A DNA stretch of 64,000 nucleotides from Eikenella longinqua. GTDB taxonomy: Bacteria > Pseudomonadota > Gammaproteobacteria > Burkholderiales > Neisseriaceae. Shown piece after piece: positions 26,808 through 35,563 of this stretch. The stretch's first letter is position 1; every line of letters starts with the position of its first letter. Made by a program: the position numbers and the translations under genes. Below the pieces are notes generated by a model. The model did no database searches and was not told the origin of the DNA. It saw only the letters and a program-made list of their open reading frames with translations. Location: positions 155,677-219,676 of the forward strand of contig NZ_LXSL01000011.1 of NCBI RefSeq assembly GCF_001648355.1. The letters are read 5' to 3'.

Positions 26808-27800
26808 TCATTTCGCAAACTGCTTCAAAAACCCCAAATCGTTATCGAAAAACAGCCGCAAATCGTTCACGCCGTAACGCAGCATGGCGAAACGGTCGAG
26901 GCCGATACCGAAGGCGAAACCGGTGTATTTTTCGGGGTCGATATTCACGTTTTTCAACACGTTGGGATGTATCATGCCGCAGCCGCCGACTTCCAGCCAT
27001 TTGCCGTTTTCGCCCATGATGTCGATTTCGGCGGACGGCTCGGTAAACGGGAAGAAAGACGGACGGAAACGTACCTGCAAATCATCTCGTTCAAAAAAAC
27101 AGCGGATAAAATCGGTGAACACGGCTTTCAAATCAGCGAAAGTTACGCCCTCTTCCACCCACAGACCTTCGGCCTGGTGAAACATGGGCGAGTGTGTGGC
27201 ATCGCTGTCCACGCGGTAAACGCGACCGGGAGCAATGATGCGGATGGGCGGCTCTTTTTTGTCGAGCATATAGCGGATTTGAATCGGGGAAGTGTGCGTA
27301 CGCAAAACATCGCCGTTTTCAACGTAGAACGTATCCTGCATGGCGCGGGCAGGGTGGTTTGCGGGAATATTCAGGGCTTGGAAGTTGTGGAAATCGTCTT
27401 CGATTTCCGGGCCGTCTGCCACTTCAAAACCCATGCCGTGAAAGAGTTCGACCACGCGTTGCAAGGTCAGGGTTACGGGATGCAGACCGCCAGTTTCTTC
27501 GCCACGGCCGGGCAAGGTAACATCCAGCGCTTCGGCGGCAAGCTGGGCTTGAAGTTTGGCTTCGGCCAGCTCGGTGCGTTTGGCATCGTAGGCTACCTGA
27601 AAACGCTGTTTGCATTCGTTGATGTGGGCGCCCACGGTTTTGCGCTCTTCGGGCGGCATTTTGCCAAGCTGTTTGAGCAGGGCGTTGAGTTCGCCGGTTT
27701 TGCCAAGGTATTGGGCTTTCACCAGCTCGAGCGCCTGCTGGTCGGCGGCGGCCTTCACGGCGGCAATGCCGGCGGCGGCGATTTGTTCTGCGTTTTGCAT
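26808..27800 (-). CDS. pheS: Phenylalanyl-tRNA synthetase alpha subunit
   Basis: 330 residues, class II synthetase catalytic subunit. Marks are an N-terminal coiled coil, HPARAMQDTFY, RTHTSPIQIRYM (motif 2 region) and GIGLDRFAMLRYGVNDLR (motif 3). An eikDUS at 27591-27602 is read in frame, so its 5' third looks native, while the 3' part is less GC-rich and adjoins foreign uptake sequences. It heads pheS-dam'-drg-DpnD-like-pheT. Confidence 0.97.
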   Translation of the reverse strand: MQNAEQIAAAGIAAVKAAADQQALELVKAQYLGKTGELNALLKQLGKMPPEERKTVGAHINECKQRFQVAYDAKRTELAEAKLQAQLAAEALDVTLPGRGEETGGLHPVTLTLQRVVELFHGMGFEVADGPEIEDDFHNFQALNIPANHPARAMQDTFYVENGDVLRTHTSPIQIRYMLDKKEPPIRIIAPGRVYRVDSDATHSPMFHQAEGLWVEEGVTFADLKAVFTDFIRCFFERDDLQVRFRPSFFPFTEPSAEIDIMGENGKWLEVGGCGMIHPNVLKNVNIDPEKYTGFAFGIGLDRFAMLRYGVNDLRLFFDNDLGFLKQFAK

Positions 27801-27930
27801 ATTGAGAATAGAGAATGAGGCCGCTGCGGATTAGCTACCTGAAAACCCGCGGCAGCGGTTGAAAGAAAAGCGGCATTTTAGCCGAAAACGCGCTGTTTTT
27901 AAACGGTGGCGGGCAAGGCTGCCGGCTGTT

Positions 27931-27959
27931 ATTGTACCAAGCGGATTTTTGTTTCCTAA
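27931..27959 (-). promoter_or_regulatory. Possible pheS promoter
   Basis: On the minus strand TTAGGA (27954-27959) and TACAAT (27931-27936) are 17 bp apart. The -35 box is weak; the -10 box is good. Confidence 0.4.
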
Positions 27960-27999
27960 GCGGCAGGCTTAAGTGTGGAAACCAGACACGGCCAACAGC

Positions 28000-28440
28000 C
28001 TAGGCTTTGCCCTGCATTTTGTGGTATTCAAGCTGAAAGCCGCTTTGGCGGTAGGCGCTGAAACGTTGGCGCGCGGCGGCCAGCTGCGGCTCGCTGGCGC
28101 CCACAATTTCCAAAATGCGCGCGGGCACTTGCGGCGCTTGGCTCCAAAACGCTGCCGACAAATTGAGCACCACCCAATCGGCAGCGATAGCTGGCAGCTC
28201 GTCGCCGTCGGACAGCAGCACGGCCGGCTCGGGCGGCACGGGCGTATCGGGCAGCCAGATTTCGTGAGGCAGGAAACTTTCCGGCTCAAACGACCACAGC
28301 AGCTTGTCCAGCGCCTCAGTCTGCGCCGCGCTGCCCGACCACACCAGCACCCGGCAGCCGGCTTCGACGGCGCGTTTGCTCAGGCGGCAGGCGAATTGCT
28401 CCAAATCGGCAACGTGGGTGTAGAAAGTAACGGTGGGCAT
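28000..28440 (-). CDS. holC: DNA polymerase III chi subunit
   Basis: 146 residues, typical of HolC. The N-terminus VTFYTHVADLEQFACRLSKR and the motif LLWSFEPESFLPHE match the family. Chi links the clamp loader to single-strand binding protein. It lies downstream of trxB, with an inverted eikDUS pair between them, so it probably has its own promoter. Confidence 0.9.
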   Translation of the reverse strand: MPTVTFYTHVADLEQFACRLSKRAVEAGCRVLVWSGSAAQTEALDKLLWSFEPESFLPHEIWLPDTPVPPEPAVLLSDGDELPAIAADWVVLNLSAAFWSQAPQVPARILEIVGASEPQLAAARQRFSAYRQSGFQLEYHKMQGKA

Positions 28441-28512
28441 GAGGCTACCTGAAAATTGGCGCGGAATAATGGAAATGCGTGAAACGGGTTGAGTTGCCCT
28501 GCTGTCGGATAA

Positions 28513-28552
28513 CAGGCTACCTGAAAACCAAAATGCTTTTTCAGGTAGCCTG
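28513..28552 (-). terminator. Inverted eikDUS pair behind trxB
   Basis: DUS 28514-28525 and inverse 28540-28551, 18 bp after the trxB stop. Confidence 0.6.
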
Positions 28553-28569
28553 CTTGGCGGCTTGGCGGT

Positions 28570-29520
28570 TTACAGGCCTTGGCGGTCGAGCCAGCGTTCG
28601 GCGTCGAGCGCGGCTTGGCAGCCGGAGGCGGCGCTGGTGATGGCTTGGCGGTAGGTGTGGTCTTTCACGTCGCCGGCGGCCCAGATGCCTTCGATGTTGG
28701 TGGCACCCACGTTGTCGCCGCTGCCGCCTTTGGTTTTCAGGTAGCCTGCGGCGTCCATGTCGAGCTGGCCTTGGAAAATATCGGTGTTCGGCTTGTGGCC
28801 GATGGCGATGAACACGCCGTGCACGGCGATGTCTTCGCTGCTGCCGTCTGCGTGTTTCAGGCGGGCACCGCTCACGCCGTTGTCGTCGCCCAAAATTTCA
28901 TCCAGCGTGCTGTTGAGCTTGAGGATGATTTTGCCCTCGGCCACGCGCTGCATGAGCTTGTCTACCATGATTTTTTCGGCACGGAAGCTGTCGCGGCGGT
29001 GGATGAGGGTAACGGTGTTGGCGATGTTGGCCAGATACAGCGCTTCTTCCACGGCAGTGTTGCCGCCGCCCACCACGGCGACATCTTGTTTTTTATAGAA
29101 AAAGCCGTCACAAGTGGCGCAGGCAGACACACCTTTTCCGGCAAACGCGGTTTCGCTGGGCAGGCCGAGGTATTTGGCGGAAGCGCCGGTGGCCACAATC
29201 ATCGCGTCGCAGGTGTATTCGCCGGCGTCGCCAATGAGCTTGAACGGGCGTTGTTGCAGCTGGGCGGTGTGGATGTGGTCGAAGATGATTTCGGTGCCGA
29301 AGCGTTCGGCGTGCGCTAGGAAGCGTGCCATCAGCTCGGGGCCTTGCACGCCGTCGGCATCGGCCGGCCAGTTGTCCACTTCGGTGGTGGTCATGAGCTG
29401 GCCGCCCTGCTCCAGGCCGGTAATGATCACGGGCTTGAGGTTGGCGCGGGCGGCGTAAACGGCGGCGGTGTAGCCGGCGGGGCCGGAGCCGAGGATGATG
29501 AGTTTGCGGTGTTGGGACAT
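28570..29520 (-). CDS. trxB: Thioredoxin reductase
   Basis: 316 residues. It uses NADPH through FAD to reduce thioredoxin. The FAD motif GSGPAG is at residues 11-16. The redox pair Cys134-Ala-Thr-Cys137 is visible, as is the NADPH motif GGGNTAVEEA. The start MSQHRKLIIL follows AAAGAAAATACC; longer in-frame starts add an unrelated Pro-rich stretch. An in-frame eikDUS encodes GYLK. Confidence 0.97.
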   Translation of the reverse strand: MSQHRKLIILGSGPAGYTAAVYAARANLKPVIITGLEQGGQLMTTTEVDNWPADADGVQGPELMARFLAHAERFGTEIIFDHIHTAQLQQRPFKLIGDAGEYTCDAMIVATGASAKYLGLPSETAFAGKGVSACATCDGFFYKKQDVAVVGGGNTAVEEALYLANIANTVTLIHRRDSFRAEKIMVDKLMQRVAEGKIILKLNSTLDEILGDDNGVSGARLKHADGSSEDIAVHGVFIAIGHKPNTDIFQGQLDMDAAGYLKTKGGSGDNVGATNIEGIWAAGDVKDHTYRQAITSAASGCQAALDAERWLDRQGL

Positions 29521-29678
29521 GGTATTTTCTTTCAAAGGGAATGGCGGGTATTGTACCTGTATTTTTCTGCCGAAAACACCACCGGGCTGGCTAGGCTTTG
29601 GCGGCATTTGCTATTTTCAATCGGGCTTGGGTTGGATGGCATCCGCCTTTATTTACGGCAGGATGGCCTGCAGTATTT

Positions 29679-31346
29679 TCAGGTAGCCTCTGCGGCCAGC
29701 TGCAACATTTCGGCGGCGTGGCGGCGGGTGGTATCGGTGATGGTTTCGCCGCCGAGCATGCGGGCGATTTCTTCCACCCGCGCTGTGTTGTCCAGCTCAC
29801 GGATGCTGCTCACGGTTTGCCCGTTGGCGCTGCGTTTGCTCACCTGCCAATGCTGCTCGCCGCAGGCGGCCACTTGCGGCAGGTGGGTAACCGCCAGCAC
29901 CTGATGGCGCTGCCCCAGCGTGCGCAGTGCACGGCCCACGGTTTCGGCCACGCCGCCGCCGATGCCGCTGTCCACTTCGTCGAAAATCAGCGTGGGGATT
30001 TGCGTGTATTGGCTGGCGGTGACCTGCAAAGCCAGGCTGATGCGCGCCAACTCGCCGCCGGACGCCACTTTGTTTAGCGGGCGCAGCGGGCTGCCTTGGT
30101 TGGCGGCTACCTGAAACTGCACCTGCTCCAGCCCGTAGGACTGTGCTTCGTGCGGCAGCAGTTCGATGTGGAAACGCGCGCCCTGCATGGAAAGCTGCTG
30201 CATGTGGGCGGTGGTTTCCTCGGCCAGCTTGACGGCGGCCTGCCGGCGTTGCGCGGAAAGCGCCTGCGCGGGCTGCATATAGTTTGCTTCGGCCTGCCGC
30301 ACCTGTTCTTGCAAGGCTTCGATGTCGGCGGCGGCTTCGGAGTCGGCCAGCGCCTGCTGCATTTGCGCCCACTTTTCCGGCAGCTCGGCCGGCTCGATGC
30401 GGTGGCGGCGGGCGGCCGACATCAAATCGGCCATGCGCTCTTCCTGCGCGGCGAGTTCGGCCGGGTCGATTTCGGCGCGGGAGGCCACGCTGTGCATCTG
30501 GCTGCTAATCTCGCCCAGCTCGGCCTCGATGCTGTCGAGCATTTCTAGGCTTTCGGCAAAACGTGGTTCGATGCCGGAAAGGCCTTCCAATTGGCGGCGG
30601 CAGCGGCCGGCCAGGCTGTGCAAGCCGTCGTCGCCGTCGATGCAGGCGGCCACTTCTTCGGCGGCCTGTAAAAGCTCGGCGGCATGCGCCAAACTATCGT
30701 AGCTTTGCGACAGCTGCTCCCATTCGCCTTCCAGCGGCGCCAGTTTTTCCATCTCGCCCACCTGCCAAGCCAGCCGTTCGCGTTCTTCCTGCAGTCGTTC
30801 GCTTTCCTGCTGCGCGGTTTCCAGCGCCTCGATGGCCTGCCGCCATTGCTGGTAGGCGGCTTTCACTTGCGCGGCCAAGGGTTGGCTGCCGGCAAAGGCA
30901 TCGAGCAAATCGCGCTGCACAGCTTCGCTGTTGAGCGAATGGTGCGCGCTTTGGCCGTGGATATCCACCAGCCGGCTGCCGATTTGGCGCAGCTGGGCGA
31001 GCGTGGCGGCTTGGTTGTTGATGAAGCTGCGGCTGCGGCCTTTGGTGTCGATGATGCGGCGGATGGCCAATTCGCTGTCGTCTTCGCCCAGCAGGCCTTG
31101 CTGCTGCAATTCGGTGCGCAATTCGGGCAGGCCGAACACATCAAACAGGGCGGAGAGCTGCGCTTCGTTTTTGCCGTGGCGGATTCGGCTGTAGTCGGCT
31201 TTGCCGCCGAGCAGCAGGTTGAGCGCGTCGAGGGTGATGGATTTGCCGGCGCCGGTTTCGCCGGTGAGCACGGTGAAGCCGGTTTGGAAATCGAGATGGA
31301 GTTGCTCCACAATCACAAAATCGCGCAGGGATAGGGCAAGCAGCAT
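29679..31346 (-). CDS. recN: DNA repair protein RecN
   Basis: 555 residues, SMC-like ATPase acting in double-strand break repair. Walker A GETGAGKS is at residues 29-36, coiled coils fill the middle, and the C-terminal Walker B region has PTLIFDEVDSGIGGG. RecN supports transformation in Neisseria. The stop codon TGA lies inside an eikDUS: the reading GAG GCT ACC TGA gives the C-terminus EAT. Confidence 0.96.
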   Translation of the reverse strand: MLLALSLRDFVIVEQLHLDFQTGFTVLTGETGAGKSITLDALNLLLGGKADYSRIRHGKNEAQLSALFDVFGLPELRTELQQQGLLGEDDSELAIRRIIDTKGRSRSFINNQAATLAQLRQIGSRLVDIHGQSAHHSLNSEAVQRDLLDAFAGSQPLAAQVKAAYQQWRQAIEALETAQQESERLQEERERLAWQVGEMEKLAPLEGEWEQLSQSYDSLAHAAELLQAAEEVAACIDGDDGLHSLAGRCRRQLEGLSGIEPRFAESLEMLDSIEAELGEISSQMHSVASRAEIDPAELAAQEERMADLMSAARRHRIEPAELPEKWAQMQQALADSEAAADIEALQEQVRQAEANYMQPAQALSAQRRQAAVKLAEETTAHMQQLSMQGARFHIELLPHEAQSYGLEQVQFQVAANQGSPLRPLNKVASGGELARISLALQVTASQYTQIPTLIFDEVDSGIGGGVAETVGRALRTLGQRHQVLAVTHLPQVAACGEQHWQVSKRSANGQTVSSIRELDNTARVEEIARMLGGETITDTTRRHAAEMLQLAAEAT

Positions 31347-31386
31347 GGCTGTTCTCAAAAACGTTAGACGATGGCGGATTATATAA

Positions 31387-31417
31387 CAGGCTACCTGAAA
31401 AGTTTTCAGGTAGCCTT
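31387..31417 (-). terminator. Tight eikDUS palindrome between ftsY and recN
   Basis: AGGCTACCTGAAAA and its reverse complement are almost contiguous (31388-31416), a 14-bp stem with almost no loop. Another inverted pair at about 31471-31542 lies closer to the ftsY stop. Confidence 0.5.
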
Positions 31418-31560
31418 TGGGCTTGTTTGAATTAAGTGCAAATGGTTCAGGCGCTGCCGCGTGATTGGCAGGCTACCTGAAAATGGTGGCACGGAAGCGT
31501 GGGTTTCCGCCAAGCCAAAATATTTTTCAGGTAGCCTTTCTTTGCGAAACGGCGGAAGGC

Positions 31561-32715
31561 TTACAGCAAGGCATCCACAAATTCGCGGGCGTTGAACGGG
31601 CGCAAATCGTCGATACCCTCGCCCACGCCGATGAAGCGCACGGGCACCGGCCGACGGCTGGCCAAAGCCGCCAGCACGCCGCCTTTGGCCGTACCGTCGA
31701 GCTTGGTCACAATCAGGCCGGTGAGCCCCAGCGCGTCGTCGAACGCGATCACCTGGTTGATGGCGTTTTGGCCGATGTTGGCATCGAGCACCACCACGAT
31801 TTCGTGCGGCGCATCGGGCATGGCCTTCTGCAACACACGTTTCACTTTCTTGATTTCTTCCATCAAATGCGTCTGCGTGGGCAGGCGGCCGGCGGTGTCG
31901 GCCAGCACGATGTCGATGCCGCGCGCTTTGGCAGCTTCCACCGCATCGAAGCAGACGGCGGCAGAATCGCCCGAAGCCTGGGCAATCACGGTAACGCCGT
32001 TGCGCTCGCCCCACTCGGCCAGCTGCTCGCGCGCGGCAGCGCGGAAGGTGTCGCCTGCCGCCAGCAGCACGGATTTGCCCTGCGCTTGGAAATATTTGGC
32101 CAGCTTGCCGATAGAGGTGGTTTTGCCCGCGCCGTTGATGCCGGCCAGCATCATCACAAACGGTTGTTTACCCTCCGGAATATTCAACGGCTGCTCCAGC
32201 GGCTTGATCAGCTCGTACACCGCCTCCTTCAGCGCGCCGCGCAATTCCTCGCCGTCTTTCAAGCCGCGCAGGCTGACGCGCTTGCGTACTTCCTCCATCA
32301 AATGCTCGGTGGCCTCGATGCCCATATCGCTGGTGAGCAACACGGTTTCGAGCTCTTCATACAGGTCTTCGTCTATCTTGCCGCCGCCAAACACGCCGGC
32401 CAGCGATTTGGCCATCTGCTGGCGCGATTTGCTCAAGCCCTGTTTCAAACGGGCAGCCCAGCCCAGCGCGGGCGGCTGATCATCTTGCTGCTCCGCATGG
32501 GCGGTGTTCTCAGCTTCAGGCTGTTTTGCGGCTGGCTCGGCCGCTTCTGCTGCCGGGATTTCCCCTGTTTCGGCTGGAGCGTTTTCCGGCACTTCGGGAG
32601 CAGGTTCATCGGTCACTACTGCATCTTCAGACACATCGGCAGCTTGAGGCGTGTCAAGCTCCGGCTGTTGTTCGGCAGGTTGCGTTTTCTGTTTTCTAAA
32701 AAATCCAAATACCAT
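31561..32715 (-). CDS. ftsY: Signal recognition particle receptor FtsY
   Basis: 384 residues from MVFGFFRKQK. An acidic Pro/Glu/Ala-rich A domain (about 1-90) is followed by the N domain and the GTPase G domain with GINGAGKTTSIGKLA, DTAGRLPTQ and TKLDGTAKGG. It docks ribosome-SRP complexes at the inner membrane. It stands alone, with paired uptake sequences on both sides. Confidence 0.97.
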   Translation of the reverse strand: MVFGFFRKQKTQPAEQQPELDTPQAADVSEDAVVTDEPAPEVPENAPAETGEIPAAEAAEPAAKQPEAENTAHAEQQDDQPPALGWAARLKQGLSKSRQQMAKSLAGVFGGGKIDEDLYEELETVLLTSDMGIEATEHLMEEVRKRVSLRGLKDGEELRGALKEAVYELIKPLEQPLNIPEGKQPFVMMLAGINGAGKTTSIGKLAKYFQAQGKSVLLAAGDTFRAAAREQLAEWGERNGVTVIAQASGDSAAVCFDAVEAAKARGIDIVLADTAGRLPTQTHLMEEIKKVKRVLQKAMPDAPHEIVVVLDANIGQNAINQVIAFDDALGLTGLIVTKLDGTAKGGVLAALASRRPVPVRFIGVGEGIDDLRPFNAREFVDALL

Positions 32716-32765
32716 CTTGTCGGAAACTCCGTTAGCCGGCCGATTGGCAGCCCGGCAATGGAACA

Positions 32766-32808
32766 AAGGCTACCTGAAACAGATTGGCTGTATTTTCAGG
32801 TAGCCTGA
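32766..32808 (-). terminator. Inverted eikDUS pair ending the roadblock operon
   Basis: DUS 32767-32778 and inverse 32795-32806, 29 bp after the roadblock gene stop and before ftsY. Confidence 0.6.
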
Positions 32809-32836
32809 TGACTTTACTGCATCGTGCTGGATAGAC

Positions 32837-33205
32837 TTAGCTGCTTTCCAAATCCACGATGTTGCGGGCGGCGCGGCGCGCATCCAGCAGGATCAAGCCC
32901 AGTTTGGCGCTTTCGCGGGCGGTTACCACCAAAACGGTGTCTTCGCCGGCCTGAATCAACAGGATGTAGCCATCGGTGCCTTTGACGATTACCTGCTCCA
33001 ATTCGCCGCACAGCAGCTCTTTGGTGGTGCGGTTGCCCAAGGCCAGCAAGGCGGCAGACATGGCACCCACGCGGTCCGGGTCAATATTGGACTGGAGCAT
33101 GGAGGCAATCGGCAGGCCGTCGCTGGAAATAACGGCGGAAGCGGTAATATCAACAGAAGAACTGTTTAAATCGCTCAGTACGGAAGAGACTAATTGTTGT
33201 TGCAT
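32837..33205 (-). CDS. Roadblock/LC7 domain protein, MglB-like
   Basis: 122 residues from MQQQLVSSVL. The whole protein fits the roadblock/LC7 fold: ITASAVISSDGLPIASML, then GNRTTKELLCGELEQVIVKG and GYILLIQAGEDTVLVV. In bacteria such proteins (MglB) act as GTPase-activating partners of small Ras-like GTPases. A candidate GTPase lies two genes upstream in the same operon. A TTG 15 bp earlier is an alternative start. Confidence 0.85.
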   Translation of the reverse strand: MQQQLVSSVLSDLNSSSVDITASAVISSDGLPIASMLQSNIDPDRVGAMSAALLALGNRTTKELLCGELEQVIVKGTDGYILLIQAGEDTVLVVTARESAKLGLILLDARRAARNIVDLESS

Positions 33206-33228
33206 ATCGTGTTTTCCCAATAATTTAA

Positions 33229-33888
33229 TCAGAATGTTTCAATTTGGTTGGCAGAATCAACAATTTGATACAAGGCACGCACTAAGGACACAAACTCGTC
33301 TTTGTGCAATTGCGGCACCCCGCCGGTAACCAGAATAAATTTCAAATCACCAATATACAGCGGGAAGAAGGTCAGCTCGCTTTGGCCGGACGGATCGCAA
33401 ATGCCCACTGCGTTGTGGTAAATATTCAAATTGTTTTTAATCAACAGGCTGTGCTGCTCATACAGGCGTACCGCTTCGCTGGCCAATACGGCGATTTCTT
33501 CCGCTGCCTCATGGTTGAAGCCTGAGCTGGAAAAATAGAAACCGTCCTGATCCACCAGCAGGGCTTTCTGTACATCGGAAAGGTGCATCAGGATATTAGG
33601 CAAACCGGTACCGCTCAGCAAATCGGTTTTCTTATCCGGCTCGTCTTCGCCATACAGAAATTCCAAGCGCTGCATCCGATACAGCAGGTTCAATGCGGCA
33701 TCAATGTCGTTGGTTTGCGCCCAACGCAACACGTTCTCCCGGCTAACCGTTTCTTTCTCGCCGGCCTGCAAAATACCGCCCAGCAAGGTGCGGCTGGCAC
33801 TTTGTCCCTTATTAGACACCGCATAGTAAGCGCCGGCCGGCGTTACTCGCGGATACAGATTAGGCTGCAAAAGTAGTGTTGAATCCAT
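33229..33888 (-). CDS. Unknown protein in the roadblock-GTPase operon
   Basis: 219 residues, soluble. The C-terminal half (VQKALLVDQDGFYFSSSGF, then SELTFFPLYIGDLKFILVTG) has the alternation expected of a roadblock-like fold, so it may be a second, longer roadblock protein. The N-terminal half looks helical. It lies 3 bp after the GTPase gene and 23 bp before the roadblock gene. The family is not firmly recognised. Confidence 0.7.
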   Translation of the reverse strand: MDSTLLLQPNLYPRVTPAGAYYAVSNKGQSASRTLLGGILQAGEKETVSRENVLRWAQTNDIDAALNLLYRMQRLEFLYGEDEPDKKTDLLSGTGLPNILMHLSDVQKALLVDQDGFYFSSSGFNHEAAEEIAVLASEAVRLYEQHSLLIKNNLNIYHNAVGICDPSGQSELTFFPLYIGDLKFILVTGGVPQLHKDEFVSLVRALYQIVDSANQIETF

Positions 33889-33890
33889 TT

Positions 33891-34427
33891 TTATACCTCT
33901 AAACCGGGATCAATTGAATACAGCATCGCAGTAACCAGCTGTTTGACATCATTTTCGTTGCGGGCATCCACCTCAAACACCGGCACGTTCATGCCGTATT
34001 GCAACAGGTATTTCTGATACACCTCGATACCGGGCGTGGCTTTCAAATCCATCTTGGTTACGCCCACCACTACCGGTGCGGTCTTGAGCAAATCACTGAA
34101 CGAATCCAAGAAGAATTTCAAATCCTTCAAAGGATTGGAGCGCGTATTATCCAACAGCAACACCAAACCCATACTGCCTTGGCTCAAAATATCCCACATA
34201 AAGTCAAAACGTTCTTGACCCGGCGTGCCATACAGATGCACTTTGGTATGTTCATCCAAATGAATCACGCCATAATCCATCGCAACCGTGGTGTGGCTTT
34301 TCATGGAGGTGGTCATATCGGATGCACGGGCATCAGTTTTAATGGGCGGGTCGTCTGATAGTGCGGCAATAGCAGTGGTTTTCCCCACTCCGACAGGGCC
34401 TGTAAAAATAATCTTATTTTCTGCCAT
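33891..34427 (-). CDS. Small Ras-like GTPase, MglA-like
   Basis: 178 residues. The P-loop GPVGVGKT is at residues 10-17, the switch II GTPGQERF at 67-74, and TKMD at 124-127 in place of NKxD. This is the pattern of bacterial small GTPases that work with roadblock proteins in cell polarity (MglA in Myxococcus). It lies between a receiver-like gene and two (putative) roadblock genes. Confidence 0.85.
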   Translation of the reverse strand: MAENKIIFTGPVGVGKTTAIAALSDDPPIKTDARASDMTTSMKSHTTVAMDYGVIHLDEHTKVHLYGTPGQERFDFMWDILSQGSMGLVLLLDNTRSNPLKDLKFFLDSFSDLLKTAPVVVGVTKMDLKATPGIEVYQKYLLQYGMNVPVFEVDARNENDVKQLVTAMLYSIDPGLEV

Positions 34428-34438
34428 GTTATATTCCT

Positions 34439-35560
34439 TTATCGGCCAATAATTTTATTCATCAAACGTTGCAGCAATCCACGCTGCCTTGGCTCATGCT
34501 CATCCGAATCGTCGTGCTGTCTAACCTGCGCACTCTCCAGACGCTGTACGGCTTGCTGCGCAGTCTGCCTTGCCCGGCCTGCACCTGCTACCGATTGTTC
34601 TGCCTGATCGGCAGTTTCCACCACCAAATGGTCGGTAACATAAACGGCAGTCAGATAATCAGCCAAATCCCTGTTATCAATCAGCATCAGCTTGTGCAAA
34701 ATCGGCAGGCTACCTGAAGCCTTGGTCAGGAAAGCCGACAAACGCATAGACTCGGCCAACGGCGCCAACCGAGTCAGATTGGGCCAGCTTTTTACTCTGA
34801 AAACTGTATTTTTATTGATAACTTTGGGGAAACGGCCGTTACCAGTCCAAATTGCCAGCTGCCACAAACAGGCACTGATGGAAAGTTTGGCTTTGGCCTT
34901 GAGATGCTCTTCTGTAACCACCCGGGTCTGCAAATCTACAAACTTCTGTTCACACAGAGATTTGAGCGTTTCCGAGTCAGTTGCCAGCAGAACTTTTTGA
35001 ATAGACGGGAATACCAATAATACCGGTTTCCCGTTATGCATGACTGCGACATCCGCTTCCTGTTTCGCCGCCCTCCGGACTTCGCCGAGCAGCCCTTCAT
35101 CTTCATCGAAATGCTCTAGGGAAACGACCGCAGTCTGAGATTGTTGCGGCGCATGTACTTTTTCCACCTCATGCTTAACCTGCTTAGAGGCAGGTCCAGG
35201 CCTGCTGCCACTAACAACCCAAATACCATTGCCTTGCTGAAGGTTTTTCAGGCTTAAAAACAAGGTATCGAATTTAATCGGCTTGGCCAAATAAGGAGCG
35301 GTAACCGACGGTGGGGAGCTGGAAAAATACACCACCTTTGCATCAGGAAATTGGCTTTTTGCATCTTTCCAAATCTGCACATCGGTGTCTGCATCAGCCA
35401 GCACCATATCCGGCTGAATACCCTGCTCTACCGTAACCAATTCATAATTAGTGATACCGTGCATTTTAAAGGCCATGCGGAACATCGCATATTGGCGCTC
35501 ATCCATGCCCAGCAGCATAATATGGACTGTTTTCACTTGGGGGATTGCGTTATTAGTCAT
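34439..35560 (-). CDS. Receiver-like domain protein, unknown
   Basis: 373 residues. The first 110 or so resemble a response-regulator receiver: VHIMLLGMDERQYAMFRMAF, DMVLADADTD and a late AKPIKFDTL that recalls the conserved Lys-Pro. The rest is not recognised; an Ala/Gln-rich stretch (about 325-350) precedes the C-terminus. It could be a phospho-independent output protein for the neighbouring GTPase. It lies 3 bp after the TPR gene and 11 bp before the GTPase gene. Confidence 0.7.
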   Translation of the reverse strand: MTNNAIPQVKTVHIMLLGMDERQYAMFRMAFKMHGITNYELVTVEQGIQPDMVLADADTDVQIWKDAKSQFPDAKVVYFSSSPPSVTAPYLAKPIKFDTLFLSLKNLQQGNGIWVVSGSRPGPASKQVKHEVEKVHAPQQSQTAVVSLEHFDEDEGLLGEVRRAAKQEADVAVMHNGKPVLLVFPSIQKVLLATDSETLKSLCEQKFVDLQTRVVTEEHLKAKAKLSISACLWQLAIWTGNGRFPKVINKNTVFRVKSWPNLTRLAPLAESMRLSAFLTKASGSLPILHKLMLIDNRDLADYLTAVYVTDHLVVETADQAEQSVAGAGRARQTAQQAVQRLESAQVRQHDDSDEHEPRQRGLLQRLMNKIIGR

Positions 35561-35563
35561 TTA

